Shown piece by piece: positions 1-8,627 of a DNA stretch of 36,693 bases. The stretch's first letter is position 1. Each line of letters begins with the position of its first letter. The stretch is from Bacteroidota bacterium (GTDB taxonomy: Bacteria > Bacteroidota > Bacteroidia > Chitinophagales > Chitinophagaceae), in the NCBI GenBank assembly GCA_018266455.1, contig JAFEAJ010000017.1, positions 64,473 to 101,165 of the forward strand, in the 5' to 3' direction. A program made the translations under genes and the position numbers. The notes under the pieces are model-generated. The model was not told the origin of the DNA and searched no databases. It saw nothing but the letters and a program-made list of their open reading frames with translations.

Positions 1-22
1 AACCAACTGAGCTACAGCCACC
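1..22 (-). tRNA. 5' end of a tRNA, probably tRNA-His (cut by window edge)
   Basis: Read on the minus strand, this stretch begins GGTGGCTGTAGCTCAGTTGG, the acceptor arm and D-arm of a tRNA. The extra leading G followed by GTGGCT resembles the 5' end of bacterial tRNA-His, which carries a G at position -1. The anticodon lies outside the window, so the amino acid is an inference. A good promoter sits immediately upstream. Confidence 0.75.
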
Positions 23-33
23 GTTTGGAAGCG

Positions 34-66
34 CGAAATTAAATGAATTATGCTTTTCTTCAAAAA
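34..66 (-). promoter_or_regulatory. Bacteroidota-type promoter of the tRNA
   Basis: On the minus strand the -33 element TTTTTG (61-66) is separated by exactly 19 bases from the -7 element TAATTTCG (34-41). Transcription would start a few bases before the tRNA 5' end at 22. This is the cleanest two-part promoter in the window and sets the local consensus. Confidence 0.7.
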
Positions 67-124
67 CAAATAACAATTTCCCGGTCACTGTTTATTTCTT
101 TTATTTGCAGCAAAAAATGGCTGC

Positions 125-730
125 ATGAAATGGTGGTTTTATACAATACCCGTTATCTCGGCTTTTATTCACTGGCTCACGATCTGGATGGCCCTTAAAA
201 TGCTTTTCCACCCGAGAAAACCAAAAAAAATTTTCTGGCTCACGCTCCAGGGCGTTTTCCCTAAACGGCAGCAGCAAATTGCAGAAAGCCTGGGCCGCAT
301 CGTTGGGCAGGAACTGCTGTCTTTCGGAGACATTGAAAATACCATCGCCAATCCTGAAAACGTAAAAAAAATCTTGCCGCATGTGGAGCAACATATCGAT
401 CATTTCCTGCGGGTAAAGCTGAAACAGAACATGCCTGTCATCTCCATGTTCATCGGCGATAAGACCATCCAACAGCTAAAGACGGTGTTCATGACCGAAC
501 TGGAAGAATTGTTCCCGGTGGTCATGAAAAATTATATCACTAACCTGAAACACGACCTCGACCTGGAGAGGATCGTAGTAGAAAAAATCGCCGGCTATTC
601 TTCTGACAAACTGGAAGAGATGCTGAACCAGATACTCACCAAAGAATTCAGGTTTGTGGAGGTGATCGGTGCGGCATTAGGTTTCTTTATCGGGCTTTTG
701 CAGATATTCCTCACCTTGCTGGCAAGGTAA
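125..730 (+). CDS. DUF445 family membrane protein
   Basis: This 201-residue protein looks like a short DUF445 family member. Residues 1-25 form an N-terminal membrane segment that runs into ALKMLFHPRKP, a hallmark of the family. It is followed by LQGVFPKRQQQIAESLGRIV, also family-typical. The middle (about 60-175) is predicted helical and polar, and the C-terminus (about 178-200, VEVIGAALGFFIGLLQIF) is a second hydrophobic segment. The layout suggests a protein anchored at both ends of a soluble helical domain. The biochemical role of DUF445 proteins is not established. The ATG follows an A-rich stretch, with no Shine-Dalgarno site, as usual in Bacteroidota. It stands alone between the tRNA and the receptor gene. 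Confidence 0.8.
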   Translation: MKWWFYTIPVISAFIHWLTIWMALKMLFHPRKPKKIFWLTLQGVFPKRQQQIAESLGRIVGQELLSFGDIENTIANPENVKKILPHVEQHIDHFLRVKLKQNMPVISMFIGDKTIQQLKTVFMTELEELFPVVMKNYITNLKHDLDLERIVVEKIAGYSSDKLEEMLNQILTKEFRFVEVIGAALGFFIGLLQIFLTLLAR

Positions 731-790
731 GCCCATTGCAAATGGCCCACAACCCGCAAATTGATAATGGGCGTGTTTATTTTTTATGCA
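731..790 (+). terminator. possible terminator after the DUF445 gene
   Basis: GCCCATT (731-737) can pair with AATGGGC (766-772), followed by a T-rich run from about 775. The 28-base loop is long, and a smaller CCATT/AATGG hairpin competes within it, so this is a weak call. Confidence 0.3.
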
Positions 791-923
791 TGGGCGCAAT
801 TACAATATGACCGGGTCAGCCCGGGGTCATGCAGGCAGCCAAATACCGAGTAAAAAATACGCCCTTTCAACTATGTAATATAGCCGTTTGTAATTAATGA
901 ATTCGTACTTCGGTTTTTGGGCT

Positions 924-931
924 GAACTTTG
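924..931 (+). promoter_or_regulatory. candidate -7 element of the first TonB-type receptor gene
   Basis: GAACTTTG matches TAnnTTTG at five of the six specified bases, and is followed by CA as in many Bacteroidota promoters. No convincing -33 element lies 19-20 bases upstream. If real, transcription starts near 938, which favours the ATG at 953 as translation start. Confidence 0.35.
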
Positions 932-952
932 CACAATATGAAAAAAATATAC

Positions 953-3649
953 ATGAAAAAACTGGTCATCTTCTCTGTTGTTCTTTTTGTTAATGCCTCT
1001 GTGTTTGCGCAATTCCCAATGGGCGGTAAGCCCGGTGCCAGCCGACAGGTTCCCAGTATTGGCCATTTTTATGGAAAAATTGTGGATGCAAAAACCAATA
1101 AAGGAATTGATGGCGCATCGGTCCAGCTTCTTTCTAATAAATTTGATACGGCAACAAAAAAAATGAAATTCGTGGCAATAGCCGGCGTGATCACCAACAG
1201 GGGAAACTTCAGCTTAGAGAACCTGCCCCTGGTTGGCAATTTCAGGTTGATGGTTTCTGCTATCGGGTACAAACAATATGAAGAAAAAGTGGCTTTCGAC
1301 CTGAAAATGCCAAGCGGCAGTGGCCAGCAGGGAATGGACATGCAGCAAGCCCAGCAGGCGATGTCAGGTATTGATAAGGACCTTGGCAACCTTAAACTTG
1401 AAGCTACTGCAGAAACACTTGCTGAAGTTACAGTCAGCGCTTCAAAACCACTGGTACAGTTAGGCGTTGACAAGAAAATTTACAATGTGGAAAAAGACAT
1501 TGCTGCACAGGGTGGCACAGGCGTTGATGTAATGAAGAATGTGCCGTCAGTTTCCGTTGATATTGATGGCAACGTAAAGCTCCGCAATTCTACGCCCACC
1601 ATATTTGTTGACGGGCTGCCCACTACCCTGACCCTTGACCAGATTCCTGCCGATGAAATCCAAAGTGTAGAAATTATTACCAACCCCGGTGCAAAATATG
1701 ATGCATCTGGCGGTACTTCAGGTATATTAAATATCATTTTAAAAAAGAACAGGAAAGCAGGCTATAATGGAGATGTCCGTGCAGGCATCGACCAAAGGGG
1801 AAAGTTTAACCTTGGCGGCGACCTCAATGTGAAAGAAGGGAAAGTAAATATTTTTGCAAATGCCAATTACGGCCAGCGCAAATCTATTTCTACCGGTACT
1901 ACTGACCGTTACACCTACTTGTCATTGCCTTACAACAACCTTACCCAATATGATTATAATGTGTCCAAAGGTTACTTTGCTTTTGGCAGGGCCGGCCTTG
2001 ATTACTTCATGGACAACAGGAACACCCTGTCTGTTTCAGGAGTGCTGGTGCATGGGCATTTCAGTCCTTCTATCAACAGCGATCTGTATGTTGACACCCT
2101 TGACCAGTCAGGAGGAATTGCCAGCAGTTCCTACACCCAAAGGCTTTCCAATACCAGTGCTACCTTCAGGCATGGCGGCGGAATGCTCAGCTTCAAACAC
2201 AATTTCCCAAAATCTGGTCATGAGTGGACAGCCAATGCCAATTACAATACCGGGTCAAACGACAATACGAACTTAATCAATTCAAATATTTACAATATTA
2301 AGGGCGGGCCGTTGTCGTATATATATAACCAAAAGCAGGCCGGGTCTGGGACGAATAGTTTTTTCACCGCTCAAACAGACTATGCCAACCCAATTACTGA
2401 TAAATCAAAAATCGAAGCAGGGTTGCGTGCAGCTACCAGGAATATAAGCAGCACCAGCAATTTTTATATTGTTGACTCTGCAGGCAATGATTATTATCAG
2501 CCCTTGCTTTCTTCAGTATATAAATACAAAGATGCGGTTTACGCGGGTTATGTTCAATATACCAGCGCTATAAAAAATTTTGGTTATGTGATCGGCCTCA
2601 GGGCCGAAAGCTCAACTTATAATGGCACTACTAATTATGCAGTGAAGGAGCCAAATGGAAGCCTTGGCGACACAGTTGGAGATTTTAGCAACAAATACCC
2701 GATAAGCCTTTTCCCAAGCGTGTTCCTTTCGCAGAAATTCGGCGGCAACCAGGAATTGCAATTGAATTATACAAGAAGGATCGACAGGCCCAGTTTTTTC
2801 CAGTTGTTCCCTTTTACTGATTATTCCGATTCCCTGAACCTGAGCCGGGGCAACCCGGACCTGAAGCCCCAGTTCACCAATTCGTTCGAGCTGTCATATC
2901 AAAAGGAGTTCCCAAAAAATAATACGCTCATTGCTTCTGTTTACTATAAATACACCACCGACCTGATCACACGCATCCAGCTTTCAGCCAAAAACCCCCT
3001 TAGCAATGCCAATGTGCTTGTCAGCACTTACACCAACGCCAATTCAAGTTTTGTTGGAGGTTTTGAACTGATCAGCAGGAATAGCATTACCAAATGGTGG
3101 GACCTAACATCAAACATCAACATCTTCACTTCAAAAATAAATTCAAACGACAGCTCTGTTCAGGCCATTGGCCAAACTTACAGTTGGTTTGGCAAAATAA
3201 ACAGCACATTTAAAGTTTCTAAGCATTTCATTTTGCAAGTTACCGGCGATTACACTTCTAAAACCGTATTGCCCCCGGGAGGCAGCGCAGGAAATACCAG
3301 CAACACCAGCGGGCGGGGATTTGGTTCCACCGTAAGCGGCAATGCCCAGGGCTATTCAAAACCAAACGGTGGCATCGATGCTTCTTTGAAATACCAGTTC
3401 CTTAAAAACAATGCTGCCTCGTTCACGCTTAGCGTGAGCGATATTTTCCGAACCAGGGCTTATGACGTGTACTCCTATGCAAGCTACTTCACACAAGATG
3501 CTTTCAGGAGAAGAGACCCGCAATTTTTCAGGTTGCAGTTCAACTATCGTTTTGGCAAGTTTGACGCTTCGTTGTTCAAACGCAAGAACACGAAAGGCGA
3601 TATGGACAGTATGCAGGGCGGCGGCATGCAGGGCATGCAGCAGCAATAG
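953..3649 (+). CDS. TonB-dependent receptor, outer-membrane beta-barrel family
   Basis: About 898 residues. A signal peptide (MKKLVIFSVVLFVNASVFAQ) is followed by a carboxypeptidase-regulatory-like beta-sandwich (about 35-115, YGKIVDAKTNKGIDGASV). Next comes a plug domain (about 160-265), including the linker NPGAKYDASGGTSGILNI, and then a long barrel ending in alternating aromatic strands near the C-terminus. This is the architecture of the single-protein outer-membrane beta-barrel receptors of Bacteroidota. No SusD partner is adjacent, so it is not a classical SusC. Two stretches are rich in Met and Gln: one between the sandwich and the plug, and the last dozen residues. The substrate is unknown; the two glycosidases that follow suggest, but do not prove, a glycan. 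An ATG at 938 would add five residues; 953 is chosen for the cleaner signal peptide and the candidate promoter. Confidence 0.85.
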   Translation: MKKLVIFSVVLFVNASVFAQFPMGGKPGASRQVPSIGHFYGKIVDAKTNKGIDGASVQLLSNKFDTATKKMKFVAIAGVITNRGNFSLENLPLVGNFRLMVSAIGYKQYEEKVAFDLKMPSGSGQQGMDMQQAQQAMSGIDKDLGNLKLEATAETLAEVTVSASKPLVQLGVDKKIYNVEKDIAAQGGTGVDVMKNVPSVSVDIDGNVKLRNSTPTIFVDGLPTTLTLDQIPADEIQSVEIITNPGAKYDASGGTSGILNIILKKNRKAGYNGDVRAGIDQRGKFNLGGDLNVKEGKVNIFANANYGQRKSISTGTTDRYTYLSLPYNNLTQYDYNVSKGYFAFGRAGLDYFMDNRNTLSVSGVLVHGHFSPSINSDLYVDTLDQSGGIASSSYTQRLSNTSATFRHGGGMLSFKHNFPKSGHEWTANANYNTGSNDNTNLINSNIYNIKGGPLSYIYNQKQAGSGTNSFFTAQTDYANPITDKSKIEAGLRAATRNISSTSNFYIVDSAGNDYYQPLLSSVYKYKDAVYAGYVQYTSAIKNFGYVIGLRAESSTYNGTTNYAVKEPNGSLGDTVGDFSNKYPISLFPSVFLSQKFGGNQELQLNYTRRIDRPSFFQLFPFTDYSDSLNLSRGNPDLKPQFTNSFELSYQKEFPKNNTLIASVYYKYTTDLITRIQLSAKNPLSNANVLVSTYTNANSSFVGGFELISRNSITKWWDLTSNINIFTSKINSNDSSVQAIGQTYSWFGKINSTFKVSKHFILQVTGDYTSKTVLPPGGSAGNTSNTSGRGFGSTVSGNAQGYSKPNGGIDASLKYQFLKNNAASFTLSVSDIFRTRAYDVYSYASYFTQDAFRRRDPQFFRLQFNYRFGKFDASLFKRKNTKGDMDSMQGGGMQGMQQQ

Positions 3650-3789
3650 CAGCATGTAAAATAGAACAGTTTGCGCTGAACTGAAATATCTCATTTTGCT
3701 AAAGCATCATAATTTACAGATCATGCTTTCTATTATGTAAATTGCAATGGGCATCATTTGGGATGATACCAGGATGTTGCACAAACTGT

Positions 3790-4971
3790 ATGAAAATATT
3801 TATTGCACTATTAAGCCTGAATATCTTCTTCTTGCCGAGCTGTTCAAAAAACAATAATGGCAATAACAGTTCAAAAATCAGCGCGACGGTGTACGGGGTC
3901 TCTGACAACAGAAAAGACACAGCCAATACCTTTCGTTTTCGGGTTGACCTGAGCATGGCCTCTTCCGGCCAGGCTTCAGTTGGCTATACTACAACCGATG
4001 GCACCGCCAAATCGCCAAAGGATTATTTAGCACAATCAGGAACATTGGTCTTTGCGCCTGGCCAAACTGAAATGTACATAGATGTGAAAATCACAGGCGA
4101 CAGCCTCAGGCAGCCGAACCAGTTTTTTTATGTTCAGCTAAGCAACCCGAAAAACTGCATCATCAACACACAAAAAGCAACCGGGGAAATTATTAATGAA
4201 GACAATTGGTTCCTGCCCACCGACAGTTCCGGATATGTTTCTTCAAACAGCTACCCGGGCTATAATTTAGTTTGGAGCGACGAGTTCAATGGGAACTCAA
4301 TAAATACAAACGATTGGAATTTTGAAACCGGAGGCGATGGCTGGGGCAACCATGAACTGGAATATTATACCGGAAGACCGCAGAATGCCTTTGTTTCCTG
4401 CGGCAACCTGATCATCGAAGCCAGGAGCGAAAACTATGGCAACAATTATTACACATCCGCGAGGCTGACCACCCAAAATAAAAGGACTTTTTTATATGGC
4501 CGTATTGATATCCGGGCAAAGCTTCCGGTTGCAAGCGGCATGTGGCCCGCTTTATGGATGTTGGGCTCCAACATTCCACAAGTAGGCTGGCCTGCCTGCG
4601 GCGAAACAGACATCATGGAGCTGATTGGGAAAAAACCCAACCAGGTGGCGGGCTCGTTTCACTGGGCAAATTCAGGTGGGGGAGTAAGTTCTATCAGCAA
4701 ATCAGATACGCTCCTCTCCGGCGATTTTTCTCAGCAGTTCCATGTGTTCAGCCTCACCTGGGAAAAAGACAGCATGCAAATCCTTATTGATGACCATCCC
4801 TATTCTACCGCCAATTCGCAAAACGTTACGGGGGGAAATTATCCTTTTAACCTTCCTTTCTTTTTTATCTTTAATGTGGCTGTTGGCGGCGACTGGCCAG
4901 GCCCGCCAGACTATAATACAAACTTTCCGCAAAGAATGTTTGTTGATTATGTGCGGGTGTTCCAGAAATAA
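3790..4971 (+). CDS. GH16 family beta-glucanase lipoprotein with Calx-beta-like domain
   Basis: This 393-residue protein is probably a surface or periplasmic lipoprotein that cleaves beta-1,3 or mixed beta-glucans. A lipoprotein signal ends in FFLPSC (lipid-bearing Cys18). Residues 28-137 resemble a Calx-beta module (TTTDGTAKSPKDY, then a strand pattern ending GEIINED). Residues 158-393 are a GH16 jelly roll: it opens with WSDEFNG, contains W-rich MWPALWMLG, and carries the catalytic motif ETDIME with Glu272 as nucleophile, Asp274, and Glu277 as acid/base. Thr replaces the usual Ile or Leu at the second motif position, which is tolerated in the family. The start at 3790 is preferred over an upstream in-frame TTG because it yields a proper lipoprotein signal. 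GH30 follows 31 bp downstream, probably in the same operon. Exact specificity (laminarinase or lichenase) cannot be read from the sequence. Confidence 0.9.
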   Translation: MKIFIALLSLNIFFLPSCSKNNNGNNSSKISATVYGVSDNRKDTANTFRFRVDLSMASSGQASVGYTTTDGTAKSPKDYLAQSGTLVFAPGQTEMYIDVKITGDSLRQPNQFFYVQLSNPKNCIINTQKATGEIINEDNWFLPTDSSGYVSSNSYPGYNLVWSDEFNGNSINTNDWNFETGGDGWGNHELEYYTGRPQNAFVSCGNLIIEARSENYGNNYYTSARLTTQNKRTFLYGRIDIRAKLPVASGMWPALWMLGSNIPQVGWPACGETDIMELIGKKPNQVAGSFHWANSGGGVSSISKSDTLLSGDFSQQFHVFSLTWEKDSMQILIDDHPYSTANSQNVTGGNYPFNLPFFFIFNVAVGGDWPGPPDYNTNFPQRMFVDYVRVFQK

Positions 4972-5002
4972 TAGAACGTTTTTAAAATGAAATAAACTTA
5001 AA

Positions 5003-6451
5003 ATGAAGTTTACAAAAAACATTTTGCCAACGCTATGGATTTTTTCGTTTCTCACCTGTTGCGCCAAGTCGCAAAACAATTCGGGAGGCAGGAATCCAAC
5101 AGATACAACGGGCACGGCGCCCGCAAAAACCGATGTTGTATTTTGGCTGACCAATGCCGATCAGTCGGTGATGTTCAAAAAACAAAATGTTTCGCTGCTG
5201 TTTTCAAACCAAACGAACAGTGCCCCCACCATTACAGTAGATACCACACAAACTTACCAGGCGATGGATGGCTTTGGTTTTGCGCTGACAGGCGGCAGCG
5301 CTTATGTTATTAACCGGATGGCGCCAGCCAACAGGTCTGCCTTGTTGCAAGAACTTTTTGCTACCGATAGCAATAATATCGGCATCAGCTACCTGCGCGT
5401 CAGCATTGGCGCCAGCGATTTGAGCTCTTATGTTTTTACTTACGACGATATGCCTTCCGGGCAAACGGATACTTCTTTGAGCCATTTCAGTATAGCTCCT
5501 GATAGCGCAGACCTGATACCTGTGTTGAAAGAAATACTGGCCATTAATCCCGGCATTAAGATCCTGGGCTCGCCATGGACAGCTCCTGTTTGGATGAAAA
5601 CAAACAACAGTTCCATTGGTGGCAATTTTAATCATCAATATGATGATGCTTATGCAAGGTATTTTGTAAAATACATACAAGCCATGCAGGCAAACGGCAT
5701 TGCCATAGGCGCGATCACGCTTCAAAACGAGCCTGAGAACCCCGACAACAACCCCAGCATGCTTTTTTCAGCAGGGGAAGAAGCAGCGTTCATTAAAAAT
5801 TATTTAGGGCCTGCTTTTTATAATGCAGGCATCGCCACCAAAATAATCGTATTTGACCACAACTGCGACCACCCTCAATACCCAATGTCAATACTTGCAG
5901 ATACAGCCGCTGCAAAATATGTTGATGGCTCTGCATTCCATTTATATGCCGGTGATGTTACAGCCCTCTCGCAGGTTCACAATACATACCCTGAAAAGAA
6001 TGTTTATTTCACCGAGCAATGGGTGGGTGCACCAAGCAATTTCGGCACCGATTTTGACTGGGCGGTAAAAAACCTGGTTATAGGCGCCAGCAGGAACTGG
6101 AGCAAAACCGTGCTGCAATGGAACCTTGCCAATGATCCCAATTATGGCCCGCACACCTCAGGTGGCTGCACCAGTTGCCTGGGCGCTGTTACCATTGGCC
6201 CGGCAGTTGTTCGCAATACGGCCTATTATACCATTGCCCATGCGGCCAAATTTGTTCGCCCGGGATCAGTAAGGGTATCTACCAATGCCCCTAACAATTT
6301 GCTGAACGTGGCATTTGTTGCACCTGGCGGGAAGAAAGTGCTGATCGTGCTGAACGACAACCATGCTGCACAGGCATTCAACATCCGTTTTAACAATAAA
6401 GAAATTGCCACAACGCTCAATGCAGGTGCAGTTGGCACTTATATTTGGTAA
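5003..6451 (+). CDS. GH30 family glycoside hydrolase, probable lipoprotein
   Basis: This 482-residue protein is a retaining glycosidase of family GH30, which includes glucosylceramidase-like enzymes and endo-beta-1,6-glucanases. An N-terminal signal ends in SFLTCC, consistent with lipidation at Cys19 or Cys20. The linker (about 22-45) is Ser/Thr/Asn-rich. The barrel begins near 84 with YQAMDGFGFALTGGSA. Further family signs are GSPWTAPVWMKT, the acid/base Glu243 in LQNEPEN and the nucleophile Glu338 in FTEQW. The C-terminal part (about 410-482) is the small beta-domain usual in GH30. With the GH16 enzyme just upstream, the likely target is a beta-1,3-glucan with beta-1,6 branches such as laminarin or fungal wall glucan; that is inference from the pair. 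No CAZyme regulator or SusCD pair is nearby. Confidence 0.9.
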   Translation: MKFTKNILPTLWIFSFLTCCAKSQNNSGGRNPTDTTGTAPAKTDVVFWLTNADQSVMFKKQNVSLLFSNQTNSAPTITVDTTQTYQAMDGFGFALTGGSAYVINRMAPANRSALLQELFATDSNNIGISYLRVSIGASDLSSYVFTYDDMPSGQTDTSLSHFSIAPDSADLIPVLKEILAINPGIKILGSPWTAPVWMKTNNSSIGGNFNHQYDDAYARYFVKYIQAMQANGIAIGAITLQNEPENPDNNPSMLFSAGEEAAFIKNYLGPAFYNAGIATKIIVFDHNCDHPQYPMSILADTAAAKYVDGSAFHLYAGDVTALSQVHNTYPEKNVYFTEQWVGAPSNFGTDFDWAVKNLVIGASRNWSKTVLQWNLANDPNYGPHTSGGCTSCLGAVTIGPAVVRNTAYYTIAHAAKFVRPGSVRVSTNAPNNLLNVAFVAPGGKKVLIVLNDNHAAQAFNIRFNNKEIATTLNAGAVGTYIW

Positions 6452-6532
6452 CCGGCCTGCCGCATCAACAACTGTTGCTTAACAAGGCTTGCTGTTATTG
6501 TAGCTAACTTGCACCATATTGAATAATGCATT

Positions 6533-7429
6533 ATGAAGTACCGGAAATTAGGCAGATCAGGCCTATCTGTAAGCGCAATTGGTTTTGGCTGCATGTCGCT
6601 TCACCAAGACAATGAGGCCAATAAAAATATCATTTGTGAAGCAATTGACAGGGGCATTAATTTTTTTGATACGGCAGATATATATGACAATGGCGAAAAC
6701 GAGGCCATGCTTGGAAAAGCGGTTAGAAAGCACCGTGACAAAGTCATAATCGCTACCAAAGTAGGCAACAAACTAAGGAAGGATGGCCCTGGTTTAGATT
6801 GGGATGCCACTAAGCCACACATCCTTGCTTCGGTTGAGCAGAGCCTAAAAAGGCTGAAGACCGACCGCATCGATATCTACCAACTTCATGGCGGCACACT
6901 TGATGACGATATCAATGAAGCGATAGATGCTTTTGAAATACTGAAAAAACAAGGCAAGATCAGGTTCTATGGCATTTCATCCATTCGCCCAAACGTGATC
7001 AGGGAATGGGTGAAGAAATCGGGTATCATAAGCGTGATGATGCAATACAGCCTATTGGACCGAAGGCCGGAAGAGGCTTGCCTGGAATTGTTGGCCGCAA
7101 ATAATATTGGCGTGCTTGCCAGGGGCAGCATTGCAAAGGGGCTGCTCGCGGGCAAACCTTCAGAACATTACCTGGATCATGATGCTTCGGAGGTGAACAA
7201 AGCATCTACCGCAGTTGCCTTACTGGCCAATAATAAAAGAACTGCCGCTCAAACCGCGCTTCAATTTGTGCTGCATGAAAACGCAGTATCTTCTGCAATT
7301 GTGGGGATCCGCACCAAGCAGCAGCTTAATGAAGCCATTCAAACCATAAGCGCCCCGGAAATAACCGAAGATGAACTTGGGTACCTGAAGCATATTTTAC
7401 TGCCCAACCGATACGAGCTGCACCGGTAA
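6533..7429 (+). CDS. aldo/keto reductase
   Basis: This 298-residue cytoplasmic NADPH-dependent oxidoreductase has the aldo/keto reductase fold. The catalytic tetrad is visible: Asp46 and Tyr51 in FFDTADIYDNGENEAMLGKA, Lys76 in IIATKVG and His119 in IYQLHGG. The N-terminus (KYRKLGRSGLSVSAIGFGCM) is typical of the YghZ/Tas-like bacterial branch. The C-terminal part has ALQFVLHENAVSSAIVGIRT, the cofactor-binding end of the barrel. The length is slightly short of the common 310-330. It starts 81 bp after the GH30 stop and could be co-transcribed, but nothing ties it to glycan use. The physiological substrate is unknown. Confidence 0.9.
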   Translation: MKYRKLGRSGLSVSAIGFGCMSLHQDNEANKNIICEAIDRGINFFDTADIYDNGENEAMLGKAVRKHRDKVIIATKVGNKLRKDGPGLDWDATKPHILASVEQSLKRLKTDRIDIYQLHGGTLDDDINEAIDAFEILKKQGKIRFYGISSIRPNVIREWVKKSGIISVMMQYSLLDRRPEEACLELLAANNIGVLARGSIAKGLLAGKPSEHYLDHDASEVNKASTAVALLANNKRTAAQTALQFVLHENAVSSAIVGIRTKQQLNEAIQTISAPEITEDELGYLKHILLPNRYELHR

Positions 7430-7456
7430 CATTTTATTTTTTGAAAAAAAAATCCG

Positions 7457-7464
7457 TAACTTTT
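7457..7464 (+). promoter_or_regulatory. candidate -7 element of the DsrE-like gene
   Basis: TAACTTTT matches TAnnTTTG at five of the six specified bases and sits 21 bases before the ATG at 7486. A T-rich stretch ending in TTG (7441-7443) lies only 13 bases upstream, too close for a standard -33 element. It places transcription start downstream of the in-frame TTG at 7441. Confidence 0.4.
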
Positions 7465-7485
7465 AGGGAACTAAAACCAACAGAC

Positions 7486-7896
7486 ATGAAACCTGCTTTG
7501 TTACTTGCAACTTTCTTGTTGCTTTCCTTAGTATCGCTTGCACAACAGGCCGATTACAGGGTTGTTTTCGATCTTACCAGCAAAGACTCGCTCGACCAGC
7601 GTTCGGTGGTACGCTGGGCAAATGAAGTATCTTCAGCAAACCCGGATGCCAAAGTGGAAATCGTAATGTACGGGCAGGGCTTTAATTTCGTGCTCAAAAA
7701 TTCCATGTTTGCAGAAGCAATAAAAAAACTCGCAGCCAGCAAAAATGTCAAGTTCAAAGTTTGCGCCATCGCTCTAAAGAATAACCATGTAGATAAAAGC
7801 GAACTGCTTCCGGGAGTTGAAACCGTTCCTGATGGCATTTATGAAATCATCAGCAAACAGCGCGAAGGCTGGGGATACATCAAAGCTGTTCATTGA
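7486..7896 (+). CDS. exported DsrE/DsrF-like family protein
   Basis: This 136-residue protein starts with a signal peptide (MKPALLLATFLLLSLVSLAQ) and continues with a single DsrE-like alpha/beta domain: YRVVFDLTSKD, then VEIVMYGQGFNFVL, then the helix MFAEAIKKLA, strand KFKVCAIALK and PDGIYEIISKQREGWGYIKA. The one Cys, in VCAIALKNNHV, sits where many exported DsrE-like proteins have a conserved Cys. Cytoplasmic DsrE proteins relay sulfur; the role of the exported versions common in Bacteroidota is not known. The in-frame TTG at 7441 is rejected because it lies upstream of the likely transcription start and would break the signal peptide. It converges with the next leftward gene. Confidence 0.8.
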   Translation: MKPALLLATFLLLSLVSLAQQADYRVVFDLTSKDSLDQRSVVRWANEVSSANPDAKVEIVMYGQGFNFVLKNSMFAEAIKKLAASKNVKFKVCAIALKNNHVDKSELLPGVETVPDGIYEIISKQREGWGYIKAVH

Positions 7897-8037
7897 TTGA
7901 AACCCGAACAAAAGGCGAATCAATAAAACTTCATTTGCAGGGTTTGCACCTGCACTAAAAATTTTTTTGCAAATAATAACTTTAATGGTGATGGCCGCCA
8001 AAAAAATTGCAAACACCTTCCCCTGTTTATTTCCGCG

Positions 8038-8574
8038 TCAGGGGGTTTTCTTCGAAGTACTTAACTGGTGATAAGGTAGCAGCGGATAACTGCTGTTTTG
8101 AATACTGATGCTGCCTGAAATCGAAAAAGTCCTGGCATCATTGACATACATCAGCCCCATTTGGGCAGACGGGTTTAAGCCAAGGTAACCAGCATTGAAA
8201 AAACTGCCCGGAGAGTTTTTGTTTACATCAGTATAAAGAAAAGAGTGGTTGAAACCCATATAAGAAGGCACAAGAGAAATTCCTGCAAATGCATACACAT
8301 TTTTACTGAGCATTCGGTTCAACTGCAGCCCAAGCGGGGCAGCAATAAATGTTGAACTGGTGCCATTAAAAAAATAATTGCCAGTTGAAAATCCGGTATA
8401 CATGCTGGTGAACCATTTTTTTGTGCCCGAGGTATCAAAGCGAATATTGTTGTTGCCTAATAAACCATATTGAGGATAATTAATAAAACCTGCCGATGCA
8501 GGCATTTGAGCATTGGTTGCGGTAAACATGATCAACGCAACAAAGATTAATATGGCCATTTTGATTCTCCTCAT
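8038..8574 (-). CDS. exported protein of unknown function, possible outer-membrane protein
   Basis: Not recognised. It has 178 residues with a signal peptide ending TATNAQ (about 1-23). The mature part has alternating Gly/aromatic stretches (MYTGFSTGNYFF, AGISLVPSYMGFNHSF, GYLGLNPSAQMGLMYV), as in small outer-membrane beta-barrel proteins. It mentions no catalytic motif. The C-terminus (LSTSKKTP) does not end in an aromatic residue, unlike a classical barrel. On the minus strand, TAACTTTA (8582-8589) is a possible -7 element just upstream. A PorP/SprF-like fragment is an alternative idea, but the length is far below that family's about 300 residues. Confidence 0.6.
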   Translation of the reverse strand: MRRIKMAILIFVALIMFTATNAQMPASAGFINYPQYGLLGNNNIRFDTSGTKKWFTSMYTGFSTGNYFFNGTSSTFIAAPLGLQLNRMLSKNVYAFAGISLVPSYMGFNHSFLYTDVNKNSPGSFFNAGYLGLNPSAQMGLMYVNDARTFSISGSISIQNSSYPLLPYHQLSTSKKTP

Positions 8575-8627
8575 CAGCTTATAAAGTTAGTATAATATGG
8601 ATTAATAACCACGTTCATTAGGAGCTA

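Noticed and set aside
8038..8574. Assignment of this small exported protein to the PorP/SprF family of the gliding/type IX machinery.
   Set aside because: At 178 residues it is far shorter than that family and the match is only a general beta-barrel feel.
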